From JBEISR01 sp044371425 (lineage in GTDB: Bacteria; Planctomycetota; Planctomycetia; Pirellulales; Pirellulaceae): DNA of 64,000 bases. The notes under the pieces are model-generated. The model ran no database searches. It was not told where the DNA came from and saw nothing but the letters and a program-made list of their open reading frames with translations. Below, piece by piece: positions 1 to 11,600 of this stretch; position 1 is the first letter of the stretch, and each line of letters starts with the position of its first letter. Location of the stretch: the NCBI GenBank assembly GCA_044371425.1, contig JBILTR010000026.1, positions 1 through 64,000 on the forward strand, read 5' to 3'. The position numbers and the translations under genes were made by a program.

Positions 1-180
1 GCGCCTTCGCGTGACGAACCGTTTCCGGCGCGCGCGAAGCCGCGAAGAACACGAAGCCTAGCCTGTCCTTCCCTCTTCGCGCCTTCGCGTGACGAACCGT
101 CTCCGCCGCGCGCGAAGCCGCGAAGAACACGAAGCCTAACCCGGCCTTCCCTCTTCGCGCCTTCGCGCCTTCGCGTGAGT
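1..180. repeat. 78-bp direct tandem repeat, about 2.3 copies
   Basis: The phrase gcgccttcgcg starts at 1, 79 and 157, an exact 78-bp period. Each unit contains a CTTCGCG-rich arm and a complementary GCGAAGCCGCGAAG arm, so a transcript could fold back on itself. The third copy is cut short after about 25 bases and has an extra CCTTCGCG step. The array runs off the left edge, so its total length is unknown. No reading frame is supported here. Confidence 0.85.
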
Positions 181-627
181 CACCGTTTCCATCGCGCGAC
201 CTGCTTTCGGGGGGCATGTGGGGGTTTCTTTTCCTGATCGACAGGTCCACGCAACCTATCCCCAGCAATCTTCCCATCTTCCTGATTTTCCCAGAGCTTT
301 TCCAAGGGAAAGTGGCGAGTCAAAAACCCCTGTTTCTTGAAAAACAAGGTGTCCATCATGTTTCGCTTGGCATGTTGGATTTCGTCGAAAAAAAATTGCA
401 GGCTGGATTTAGTTTGCGCAGGCTTTGCCGATCAAGTCGGGTTTGACGGTGGAAATCGCTAGGTCCAATCCGCTCTATCGATGGTTGGTAGAGCTACGCC
501 GATCACGCAGCGAGCCTGCGGAAACCAAGCAATGAAAAGATAGGAAGATTTGATTCGATTCCGGGGAACTCTAGGATGCAAAAACCGAACCACCTCGCCC
601 CCCCGCTATCGAGAAGGAGTGCATCCC
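181..627. other. Intergenic region upstream of the ClpX-like gene
   Basis: I see no convincing gene here. The open frames are short and lack ribosome binding sites. The stretch just upstream of the ClpX-like start has an AGAAGGAG ribosome binding site (about 612-619). An upstream TTG at 550 is in frame with the ClpX-like gene but has no ribosome binding site, so the region 550-627 is treated as leader. Confidence 0.5.
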
Positions 628-2136
628 ATGAATCCAGCGCATGGAGTGTCGAATCTGCTGTTTCCGAGGCCTCGAACGATGAAAGGATTCCTGGATAAGC
701 GTGTCTGGGGCCAGGATTGGGCCAAGCGGCGTCTTTGCAGCAATATCTATCACCACTATATGGCGCAGGAGCGACGGCGCGCCGATGGCATCGACCATAA
801 GATCCGGTTTCATGGGCTCTTGATCGGACCAACCGGCTCGGGAAAAACGTTGATGATGAAGAGCATCACTGACTTTCTGGGAGTCCCCGTCGGCATCACC
901 AGTGCGGCCGGGTTGGTGGAAGCCGGGTATCGAGGCAACTCGGTGGAGAATGTGATTCGCAGCGTGGTCGATGCTGCCAATCGAGATCCTCGGCGCGCCG
1001 AAACGGGAATCGCGTTCGTCGATGAAATCGATAAGATTCGGCGGTGTTCGCTGAGCGACAGGGATGTGAGCGGCGAAGGGGTGCAAAACGCGCTCCTAAC
1101 CATCATGGACGGGCGGCTGTCCGATGGCGTCGACGGAAGCAACTTCCCCACCGTCGATACTTCCCGGATGCTCTTCGTCATGGCGGGCGCTTTCGTCGGT
1201 CTCGAGGAGATCGTCTCCAAGCGAATGCAATTCCATGCGAAGCGATTTGGTTTTTCCGAAGCCGTCGCCAGCCGCCAGAATGCGGTCGCCCCATCGACCG
1301 ACTTGCTGGACCATGTGACCCCGGAAGACTTGATCGAGTTTGGAATGATCCCGGAGTTCGTCGGTCGTTTCGCATGGATCGCCAACTTGAATCGGCTGAC
1401 GGACGATGACATCTTCGCCATGCTCAAGTCGAATCTGGAGCACACGGCGTTGGCGATGCAGAAACGGCAAGCGATGGAACATGGTGTCGAACTAACGATC
1501 TCTGATGAGGCGCTCAAGTATCTGACTCGCAAAGCGTTGGAGAAGAACACTGGCATCCGAGGCGTCGATTCGGCCATTCGCCAAGTGACCGAAGATTTGA
1601 TGTTCGAGATTCCGGAACTGGCGGACGCTGGAGTCACAGAGATTCAGATCGACCTCGACTGCGTGCTCGGAAAGGGGGAGCCCAAGATGATCAAAGGCCC
1701 CTCCGATCAAGCACGGCACGACATCGACCGGCGTCGGAAAGCCGCACAGTGGCTTGGCGCTGAAGGACTATGCGCCAAACAGCAGGCCAAGGAAACTCGG
1801 CTGCTGGCAGAGGAACGGAGGAAGGTGATTCGCAAGGCCCAGAAGCTGGAAGAGGATCGCAAGAAGCTGCCGAAAGAGCTGCCGCACGCCGAATCGATCG
1901 ACGATTTGCTTGAATTCGATTTCGTGGCCGAGGAAACGGCGGAGTACCCTAGGATGGAACCGGAGAAGGAGAAGCCCCCGGTGCGACGCGGAAGGAAAAG
2001 GTCTCAAGAGCATTCGACTGACCAAACCGATCCGCAATCGGGAGCCAAAAACTCCAAACCCAAGAGGTGCCCTCGCTGCCGCACCAACTCCATGCGGTCC
2101 GATGGAACCTGCCTGCAGTGCGATCTGCCTTTTTGA
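628..2136 (+). CDS. ClpX-like AAA+ ATPase with a C-terminal zinc ribbon
   Basis: Predicted AAA+ unfoldase of the ClpX/HslU type, 502 aa. Visible elements: Walker A GPTGSGKT (about 67-74), pore-loop-like AGYRGNSVEN (about 99-108; ClpX usually has GYVG), Walker B IAFVDEIDKI (about 128-137), and the ClpX-like stretch PEDLIEFGMIPEFVGR followed by sensor-2-like TGIRG. The ClpP-docking IGF loop position reads RFGF. Typical ClpX begins with a four-cysteine zinc domain; here that is absent, and the protein ends in a charged, Lys/Glu-rich tail plus CPRC...CLQC, a zinc ribbon at the C-terminus. The ATG at 628 is chosen because AGAAGGAG precedes it; an upstream TTG at 550 has none. Family is confident; whether it partners with ClpP is unknown. 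Confidence 0.85.
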   Translation: MNPAHGVSNLLFPRPRTMKGFLDKRVWGQDWAKRRLCSNIYHHYMAQERRRADGIDHKIRFHGLLIGPTGSGKTLMMKSITDFLGVPVGITSAAGLVEAGYRGNSVENVIRSVVDAANRDPRRAETGIAFVDEIDKIRRCSLSDRDVSGEGVQNALLTIMDGRLSDGVDGSNFPTVDTSRMLFVMAGAFVGLEEIVSKRMQFHAKRFGFSEAVASRQNAVAPSTDLLDHVTPEDLIEFGMIPEFVGRFAWIANLNRLTDDDIFAMLKSNLEHTALAMQKRQAMEHGVELTISDEALKYLTRKALEKNTGIRGVDSAIRQVTEDLMFEIPELADAGVTEIQIDLDCVLGKGEPKMIKGPSDQARHDIDRRRKAAQWLGAEGLCAKQQAKETRLLAEERRKVIRKAQKLEEDRKKLPKELPHAESIDDLLEFDFVAEETAEYPRMEPEKEKPPVRRGRKRSQEHSTDQTDPQSGAKNSKPKRCPRCRTNSMRSDGTCLQCDLPF

Positions 2137-2163
2137 AGCGTGGTCCAAATCGGACAAACTGTA

Positions 2164-2217
2164 AGCTAGCCACCCTCGCCAGAGGGTGGCTAGCTGCTGG
2201 TCCATCGGGGTTTTTTT
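2164..2217 (+). terminator. Hairpin terminator after the ClpX-like gene
   Basis: Perfect 14-bp stem, AGCTAGCCACCCTC (2164-2177) with its complement at 2182-2195 around a GCCA loop, 27 bases after the stop codon. A run of seven T lies about 14 bases further on (2211-2217), so the stem is certain and its action as an intrinsic terminator is likely. Confidence 0.75.
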
Positions 2218-2630
2218 CTTGTTGCGATCGCTTCACTGCCGCGACTCAAGACTTGCCGGTGGCCACAGCTCCCAATCACCTACCCTCAGGGAGGGGCTCG
2301 GAGGAGGAACAACGAAGCGGGGAGGGGACGCAGTATGAGTCCGTTGGAATGCAACGATGGATAGAGCTGAAAGATAGGGCCCTCCCCGCTCCTTCCTCAC
2401 GACCCTCCCAAGGGGAGCGTGAGGACAATCGCAAGCCTTGCATTCCAAGGGAAGGATGGCATCTCGATAGCATGGCCCCTACAACTTCATCCCGCCGACT
2501 CCGGTCGGCCGAACAGATACGACTCACAGAATTGCCGGATGGACCGGTTTTTCTCTATGAAGAATCTAGTGCCAGCACTAGGCAAAAGAACCCGGCCGCC
2601 GGCGCGGTCCGGCTAGACGAACGCTTACCG
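2196..2630. repeat. Intergenic region with imperfect inverted GGGAGGGG/CCCTCCCC element
   Basis: No gene is supported. About 2286-2432 holds G-rich motifs (GGGAGGGGCTCGGAGGAGG, GGGGAGGGGAC) followed by C-rich counterparts (CCCTCCCCGCTCCTTCC, CCCTCCCAAGGGGAGCG). The two halves are roughly complementary, as in a small non-autonomous repeat. The rest, up to the end of tatD, has no feature I can name. Confidence 0.5.
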
Positions 2631-3419
2631 TCAACCTCGCATCTTCGGAAAACATCGAAGGGCATTGGTCGAGGTGGCGGCTGCCAGATCGGCCAGTGGG
2701 ATACCGCGCACCTGCGCGATGCATTGCGCCGTCGCTAGCACCCGCGATGGCTCGTTTGGCCCCTTCGAACGATAGGGTTCAGGCGCCAAGTAGGGGCTAT
2801 CGGTCTCCACCAGGATTCGATCGAGCGGAATGCGAGCCGCGACGGCGCGCAAGGCATCGGACTTCTTGTAGGTGACCATGCCGGCAAAGCTGATGTACAG
2901 CCCCAGACTCAGCATCTCTTCGGCCACCTCCCACGATTCCGTGAAGGAGTGCAGAACCCCCTTCAGCGGTCCACCGATGCTCTGGTGAACTTGGCGCAAC
3001 ATCTCCAGCATCGTCCCGGTGCATTCCCGCATGTGCAGAATCAACGGCAACCCAGTCCGATGACTCGCTTCCCAGTGCCTGGCAATCGATGCCAGTTGTG
3101 TCTCCATCGGGCACTCTTTCCAGTAGTCATCCAGCCCCGTCTCGCCGATGGCTACCACCCTTGGGTGATCCCACAGGCTTTCGATCGCCTGCCAATCCCC
3201 TTCCTCCTCCTGGTGAGCGTAGGTGGGATGAATCCCTGCAGCGGCAAAGACCCCATCCAAACGCTCGGCGATCGAAACCGCTTCGAAACTGGTCGCTCGC
3301 GTCGTACCGACGCATAGGATCCGTCCTACCCCCGCTAACGCAGCGCGTTCCACCACCTGTTCCAACTGATCGGCCAACCGATGGTCGGTCAGATGGGCGT
3401 GGGTATCGACCCATTCCAT
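2631..3419 (-). CDS. tatD: TatD-family metal-dependent deoxyribonuclease
   Basis: Cytoplasmic TIM-barrel hydrolase of the amidohydrolase superfamily; family members are 3'-5' exonucleases or related DNases. The 262-aa length is normal. All metal-site motifs are visible: DTHAH (5-9, H7 and H9), GETGLD (92-97, E93), the histidine of LILHMRE (H129), the histidine of GVLHSFT (H157) and ETDSPY (205-210, D207). It is the last gene of a minus-strand run behind the acyltransferase and cdsA-like genes, 59 bp after the latter, so co-transcription is likely but the functional link is unclear. Confidence 0.93.
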   Translation of the reverse strand: MEWVDTHAHLTDHRLADQLEQVVERAALAGVGRILCVGTTRATSFEAVSIAERLDGVFAAAGIHPTYAHQEEEGDWQAIESLWDHPRVVAIGETGLDDYWKECPMETQLASIARHWEASHRTGLPLILHMRECTGTMLEMLRQVHQSIGGPLKGVLHSFTESWEVAEEMLSLGLYISFAGMVTYKKSDALRAVAARIPLDRILVETDSPYLAPEPYRSKGPNEPSRVLATAQCIAQVRGIPLADLAAATSTNALRCFPKMRG

Positions 3420-3478
3420 GCCGGATATCCCCCAAGAACAACTTCTTCAAAAAATCGAAGCACCAATCGCTGCCGATT

Positions 3479-4585
3479 TTACTGGGAGAAGAAGAAACGG
3501 GTCAGATGGTAGAAGACGGGTGCTGCAAAACAAAGGGTATCGATCCGATCGAGCACCCCGGCATGCCCCATCACGAGGGTCCCGTAGTCGTTGACGCCGC
3601 GATCCCGCTTGATGGCGCTCATCGTCATTCCGCCAGCAAACCCCATGATCGCCACAATCATGCTGAGAATCGCCGCTTCCCACATCTGAAAGGGGGTGGC
3701 CCACGAGAGCAACGCTCCAAAAATCCCAGTGCTTAACGCCCCGCCAATCAATCCTTCCCAGGTGCGTGAACCACTGACCGAAGGAGCGATGACGTTTTTC
3801 CCTGCAAAACGCCCCCAAGTCCACTGCAGCACATCTGCTAACTGGCTGATCAGTACGAAATAGAACAAAAACCCTGCGTTGCTACCTTTCCAATCAACCC
3901 CTGCGCTAGTCTTCAGGTCGAGGTACAGGAGGGCTGGAGCGTACGACAGGGAATACACACAGACCATCAAACCCGCCTGGATTTGCGCGGCGCGATCCAG
4001 GAACCGCTTGTGGTCATTCGAAAAGGCAATCCAGGCCGGGATGATCACCGAAGCATAGACCGGGATCATGATGCTATAGAGACCATAAAAGTCGATCGGT
4101 CGGCCAACGGGGTACTCTAGACCGGTCGACCCCAAAGCGATCAGCAGGTACTGCAGCGGCGTGAATATCACTAGGCTCAGGAAGAGCGCTCGGTGATCCC
4201 CGCGCCGCGTCGGCGTCATCGTGATGAATTCCCGCAGCGCCCAGAACGACAGCAGCATGAAAAGAATCACCGTCCCGACACGATGCAGCATCAACCCCAG
4301 CACCAGGGCGACGCACATCATCCACCAGGCGCGCAGACGCAGCATGAATCGCTTGAGCATCGCCGGCTGGACTGAAGGAATGCTCTGGTGATCTAAATAG
4401 CGAGCCACCAGCGTTGAAATGGCAAGCACGGCAAGAACGACACCAAGCAAAGTGTAGGTCGGCAGATTCAACCAGGCCCTTTGGACTGCCTGCTGCGCCA
4501 CCTCGGTGGCCGCCTCCATGGGAGCCGTCAGGACGGAATCCTGAATCCCAGCGACCGGAACCAGCGACCGGCCATGCTCACTCAC
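3479..4585 (-). CDS. cdsA: Phosphatidate cytidylyltransferase-like membrane protein
   Basis: Predicted to make CDP-diacylglycerol from phosphatidate and CTP in the inner membrane. The 368-aa protein has many hydrophobic segments and the C-terminal family signature, KRDRG..D..G......GH.G.LDRID (about 326-349). In the usual signature the residue before the conserved Asp is Lys; here it is Asn (V-N-D, about residue 332). It is somewhat longer than E. coli CdsA because of an N-terminal extension. The start overlaps the stop of the plsC-like gene by an ATGA, which implies translational coupling and fits consecutive steps, acylation then CTP activation. It could instead belong to the CdsA-like paralogue group acting on another lipid. 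Confidence 0.85.
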   Translation of the reverse strand: MSEHGRSLVPVAGIQDSVLTAPMEAATEVAQQAVQRAWLNLPTYTLLGVVLAVLAISTLVARYLDHQSIPSVQPAMLKRFMLRLRAWWMMCVALVLGLMLHRVGTVILFMLLSFWALREFITMTPTRRGDHRALFLSLVIFTPLQYLLIALGSTGLEYPVGRPIDFYGLYSIMIPVYASVIIPAWIAFSNDHKRFLDRAAQIQAGLMVCVYSLSYAPALLYLDLKTSAGVDWKGSNAGFLFYFVLISQLADVLQWTWGRFAGKNVIAPSVSGSRTWEGLIGGALSTGIFGALLSWATPFQMWEAAILSMIVAIMGFAGGMTMSAIKRDRGVNDYGTLVMGHAGVLDRIDTLCFAAPVFYHLTRFFFSQ

Positions 4586-5301
4586 GGCTCACGATCCTTC
4601 AACCCCTGCACCGTCTCCCTGGCTCGAGAAAGAAACTCCACCTTCCCCTCTCCCGGTTCCAGACGGATCGGCTTGCCAATCGTGATCGAACTAAGCAGCG
4701 GGACAGGAAGAAACTCTCCCCGGGGCAGAATGCGATTCATGTTGTCCATGTAGACCGGCACCAGTTCAATATCGGGCCTCTTCTTGGCCAGATAATAGAG
4801 TCCGCTCTTGAACTCCCCCATCTTTCCATCGACCGCTCGCGATCCCTCCGGAAAGACGATCAGCGAGTACACATCGGAAATCTCCCGCAGCATGATCTCC
4901 ACGGGGCTCTGGTGCACTTTGATTTCCTTGCGGTCGATCAGCAAGGCATGGAAAGAGTTGGCAATGTACCGTCGAAACGCGCCAGCCCCCCAATAATCAG
5001 CCGCCGCCACAGGACGGGTCAAAGCCCGAATCTCCTTTGGAAGCGCGGCCCAAAGCACCACCGCATCCAGGTGGCTGGTGTGGTTGGCAAAATAAATTCT
5101 TTGCCGAATCTCCGGCTTGCAGTCAATCCACCGCACGGTCACGCCGCTGACGAGATTCGCTACCAGAGCGATCGTCCCCCCGGTCAGGCGACGCAGCCAC
5201 GGAAGGCTCGCCTCCTGCAACCGTCCGGCCCAACCCGACATGAATTCCGGTGTGATCGCCGCCACGCTGCTCTGTCCTTCCCTCGTCCCCGCCTCACTCA
5301 A
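4582..5301 (-). CDS. 1-acyl-glycerol-3-phosphate acyltransferase-like protein (PlsC family)
   Basis: Predicted membrane-associated acyltransferase of phospholipid synthesis, 239 aa. The catalytic NHTSHLD motif (HX4D, about 73-79) and the substrate-binding FPEGSR motif (about 150-155) are intact, with a further conserved block near VPVYMDN. A hydrophobic stretch around 42-58 may anchor it. It is the first gene of the plsC-like/cdsA/tatD run and overlaps cdsA by 4 bp. The start has no close in-frame rival. Confidence 0.88.
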   Translation of the reverse strand: MSEAGTREGQSSVAAITPEFMSGWAGRLQEASLPWLRRLTGGTIALVANLVSGVTVRWIDCKPEIRQRIYFANHTSHLDAVVLWAALPKEIRALTRPVAAADYWGAGAFRRYIANSFHALLIDRKEIKVHQSPVEIMLREISDVYSLIVFPEGSRAVDGKMGEFKSGLYYLAKKRPDIELVPVYMDNMNRILPRGEFLPVPLLSSITIGKPIRLEPGEGKVEFLSRARETVQGLKDREP

Positions 5302-6007
5302 TCCACCAGCACTATCATGCTCCTGAACGCCTGCTCAGGCAAGCCATCTTATCTGGAACCTTTTCCGCAAACACCCCAATCCATCCCCATACCATCGTCC
5401 CAACCGATCCGGTAACTCCAAAACTTCCGTTTCCACCCCCCCAGTCGCTGCGATCGCTAAACTTGGTTCCGGAATTCCAGAATCGCATTGGATGAAGCGA
5501 CTTGATGGGGCCATCCGTCCATCCTGTGGGTCCAAGGGTGGCCACTTCTCACCACCTTGCCACGCTGGAATTGCCGCCTAGTCCAGCGGTACAGCACGCC
5601 CCGTCCGATGGTGTTCGATAACCGATTCCCGTCGCAGTCAAACGAACCCGGGGCGTAGCCACAGGCTATCGCATGGCACACCGTTGGTGTGCTCTTTCCG
5701 ACGTCCTGGTTGTGACCTCGAAGTGATGAAAACCCGACAACGGGCCTGTGGTTCCCTACGTCGTAAAAGCAGCCCACGAGTCTGTCTTCAAGTGCCAACG
5801 GCACGACGATGAGATAGCCCAGGGCAACGCCCTGGGAACGGTTTTCCGATTTCATCGCCCACGACGCCAAGCCACCCGCCCTGAAGGGGCGGCACCCCGC
5901 GCGCGATCCAGCAACATTGCCGATCAGAACCCGGCCTTCGCGGTAATGATCCTAAACCTTACCCTTCTTGAATCCAACGCCGCATGGGTGGCGTGCGTTG
6001 ATTTCGC
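5302..6007. other. Intergenic region, no gene seen
   Basis: About 700 bp between the acyltransferase start and the end of the thioredoxin-NHL gene. It holds the palindromic module at 5790-5896 (listed separately). The remaining sequence has only short, poorly supported frames on both strands and no RNA gene I can recognise. Confidence 0.6.
5790..5896 (+). repeat. 107-bp palindromic (REP-like) module, copy 1
   Basis: Three parts in order: AAGTGCCAACGGCACGACGAT (5790-5810), the palindrome CCCAGGGCAACGCCCTGGG (5818-5836) and CGCCCTGAAGGGGCGGCACC (about 5878-5896). The same three parts appear in reverse order and orientation at 53815-53921 with the same overall length. A degenerate piece of the middle palindrome occurs at about 54047-54065. 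Confidence 0.85.
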
Positions 6008-8182
<2,175 letters not shown>

Positions 8183-8635
8183 CGTTCTCTCTCCTTTGAT
8201 CCAGTACTGGACCTACCGCAGCACCTCAGTCCTTTTATCTCCCACCACCCACTACAGCCAAAGACAAAATGCCCTACGGCTCCTGGGCGATGGAACCGAT
8301 CGATCCCACGCCCCTTTTCCAGCCGCATTCGGCTGCATCCCTGCATAGCCTCACCTTCGCCAAGTCCTCGTCAACCTCTATGCGACTTGATCCATTCGAT
8401 CGATGGAGCTACCCAAGGCTTTTTTCCTAACTCCAAGTTTAGGTTTTTCCGGTAATTTCGTGGGTCATTGCTTTGTTTTCTCGTAGTCATGAACGCGGTA
8501 CTCGGTCTCTTACTCGATGCCCCTGCGTACCAACGCTTCTTTTCGAGTACCCGTGTCATTTCATGGAGCGAGAGCACGATGAAAACCAATCGCTTATGCT
8601 CCTAAGCCACAATAATACTCCGGAGGATCCCAAAT
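8183..8635. other. Intergenic region, no gene seen
   Basis: This stretch separates two minus-strand genes and should hold the promoter of the thioredoxin-NHL gene. It has short GAGTACC/GGTACTC-like words around 8490-8560 but no clear palindrome, RNA gene or supported reading frame. Confidence 0.45.
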
Positions 8636-11600
8636 CTACTTCCATACCTTGCCAATCGCCGTCTCCGGCTGGTAGTCATCCCCCTCATGAAGCATGGTAA
8701 GAAATCTCAGCGTCAATGACTCCCCAGCCGCCACACGCACCGCGCTGACCTCTCCTTGCTTCATCGCCGAGCGACCAAAGGGATTGGCAACGAAAACACC
8801 ATAATCCCGATTGTGCCACCAACTGGGACGAAAATTGAATCGATGAGCCGCTACGGTCACCCCCACTTTTTTTCCTTCGATCGCACCGGAATAGTCGACC
8901 CAGGAAGCAGCCTTCCCCCAAGTGCCACTGGCAGTTTGGTCCCCTTCGGAGTTGACCAAGCGGCCTCCATTTTTTTCGGTGATCGGCGTCGCTACGCGCA
9001 CGCCAAAGCCCATCTCCTCCTGATCGCCGAAAACCAGCTCCCGCCCTTCCGATGCCTGAAATGCCGCCTCCCATTCGATCGCCCAGGCACTAGGTACTTC
9101 CTTGATCGCAATCCGATGCAACACGGTACCAATCGATCCACCCTCCTTGCCGATCAACGAGGATTGCATCCCCCATCGCAGCACCCCATCCTCCTCGTGC
9201 GGTTCTTCGGTCACTTTATCGTGACGCATCCTCGCGCGATTGCGCCAGAAATCTTCCCCGGACAAATCACCGAATGCCATCCACACCCCAGGATGCATCG
9301 TGGCATGATCGTCCGCATCGACCCCAGGCACCGGCGGATGGTTGCGTGTCACTTGCGTTCCATTGGGAGTCGATAGGTTGGCGAAATGGGGCCGAGGGAT
9401 CTCCGAGCTCTCGAGAACAAACTGCCCGATCTCTCGGTCACCCGAATGCAACCGCCACACGCGATCGCTTCGTTCGATCCGATACGATCCCACCTGCTGC
9501 GCTTTCACCTCCTGAGTGCCACCCGCTGGGAAAACCACTCGCTGACCCGTCGCTATCCCTGGCCCGCTTCCCTCTCTCTCTTCACGAAGCGTCTGCAGGA
9601 AAGCCACGAGGTCGGTGACGTGCTGGATTGTCAGCTGTTTACTGAAATCGGGCATTGCCGAGCGCGCCTGCTGTGATCGTTGCTGAATCGAACCCTTGGG
9701 GATTTGGATGATGCTGCCATTGGAAAGACCAAGCGATACCTTCAGGCCACTCTCTTCCACCAGGACTCCGGAATGCACCTCCCCTTCCTCCGTCGCAATC
9801 ACCTGCAACTGGAACCCTTCGGTGATGACGGCGTTGGGGTCGATGATCGACTGGACCAGATGATGAAGCTGCGATCTGCGTGCGATATCGCCAAGATAGG
9901 GACCAGCCGCCTTCTGATTCCGCTGCAGGCGGTGGCACTGCCCACACCCGGCTCCCTTGGGATGGAGAAAAAGAGCCTTCCCCCTCGCTGCATTCCCCTG
10001 CGTGATCTGTTCTAGGGTCTGATCCAAGGTAGCGGGGGATGGCTGCGGTGCTAGAACCTGTGGCTGGATCAAGACGATGTAATTCCCTTTCCCACCCGCT
10101 TTCCCATCTTGCGTGTTGCCACCTAGCTGGATCGATCCCGCATCCCATTTACGGGAATAGAGATCGAAAGCCCAATGATCCGCTTCGATCGATTCGGTAC
10201 TCTTTTCAAAACCGTGCAGCAACCAATCAGGTCGCGACGCATTTCTCCGATCGACCGCAATCGTCACCTGCGATGGCATGTGCAGTTCCAGCCGCAGATA
10301 GTCGACTCCCGTCGAACCATCATCGTCGTTGGGAGTCTGAACCAGATCGGCCCCAAGGAGCGATTCCGGAACCTTTTGAATTGTGTAGGAGCGATCGGAG
10401 TAGACCAGGGCACCAGGAACCAATCCTTGCGGGACGATCTTCACCGATCGGCCCGAAGCGATGCCCGTCACCGCTGCCGCCGCTGGCGGTTCGGACGCAC
10501 TCCCGACGACCGGATCGATTCCACCACCTTTCTTTTTCGACGCAATCGCCGCACCCCGAATCATCGGCTGTGTATCGCCTTGAAGTTGATCGAGCCACTG
10601 TTGGGCGATTTCCCTCGTGGGACCTGCCCGTTGATCCCGCACTTGTTGGACTTCCAATTCCGAAAGGCTCTGTGTCTCCAAAAGAGCCAGCAGGGCTCCC
10701 TGTTGCAGAGACGGCGAGGGATCGGCCAGCAGCGATCTCAAGTCGGATTCGGGCAACAGGGATCGCAACGTCTGCCACTGCAGATACGCTACCGTCGGAT
10801 CCCGCTCTTCGGCGATCGCCTGTTTCAGTTTCTCCACTGACTGTCGCTGATGGCACAGACGCATCGCCTGAACAACCTCCAGGCGAACTCGTGGTTGGTC
10901 GCTGGTCAAAAGCTGCATCAACGCATCTGGCAAAGGTGGCTCAGATTTCCCCACCAGCTGGCTACGACGCAGCCAACGATCGGCGAGGATTCGAATCGAC
11001 TGCACCTGAAGATTCTGCAGCTGCGGTCGCGGTCGATTGCCGGTGGCCCAGTCGAGTATCACTTGATCGATCCTGCGGTCTTGCAGTTCCAGTTGCCCCA
11101 AGGTCCAGACCAACCAAGTCTCCTGGCATTCGTCTAGGTTGCCAGCCTGCAGCAAACCGATCGCAGGCTCGATCACCGACGAACCGATCTGCAGCAAGGC
11201 CAGTTGAGCATCGCGACGCCGCACTAGAAGCGGCGATCGAAACTCGGCGATGCAATTCTCCAATGTCCATCGCTCGACAGGTCGTTCGCTTTCGATCCTC
11301 TGCGTGTCCGCCGCGTAGTCGGATGGCGTTGTTTTGGCAGCGACGCGGTAGATCCTTCCTTCATTGGTCATCTGCCCCTGATCGTCCCATTCCACTCCAT
11401 AACCACGACTCCATCCCAAAATCCATAGCGCCCCATCCGGACCAACTTCCAGATCGGTCGGTCGAAACAGCGACTGTCCGCCAACGACAAAAGGTTGCCA
11501 TCCACTCTCCGCTGGCCGCATCAGCGCACCATCCCAATCGGGTCGCCAAAGATAGGTTGTCTTGGAAAGCCAGTCGTTGACAAAAAAGACTCGACGATAC

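Noticed and set aside
216..446. 76-codon open frame near the left edge
   Set aside because: No ribosome binding site, no recognisable domain, and it lies between the tandem repeat and the ClpX-like gene leader.
10039..11580. Long plus-strand open frame (513 codons) opposite the cytochrome gene
   Set aside because: Antisense to a well-supported 1323-aa gene; very rich in Arg, Ser and Pro with no family motif, as expected for a GC-rich shadow frame.
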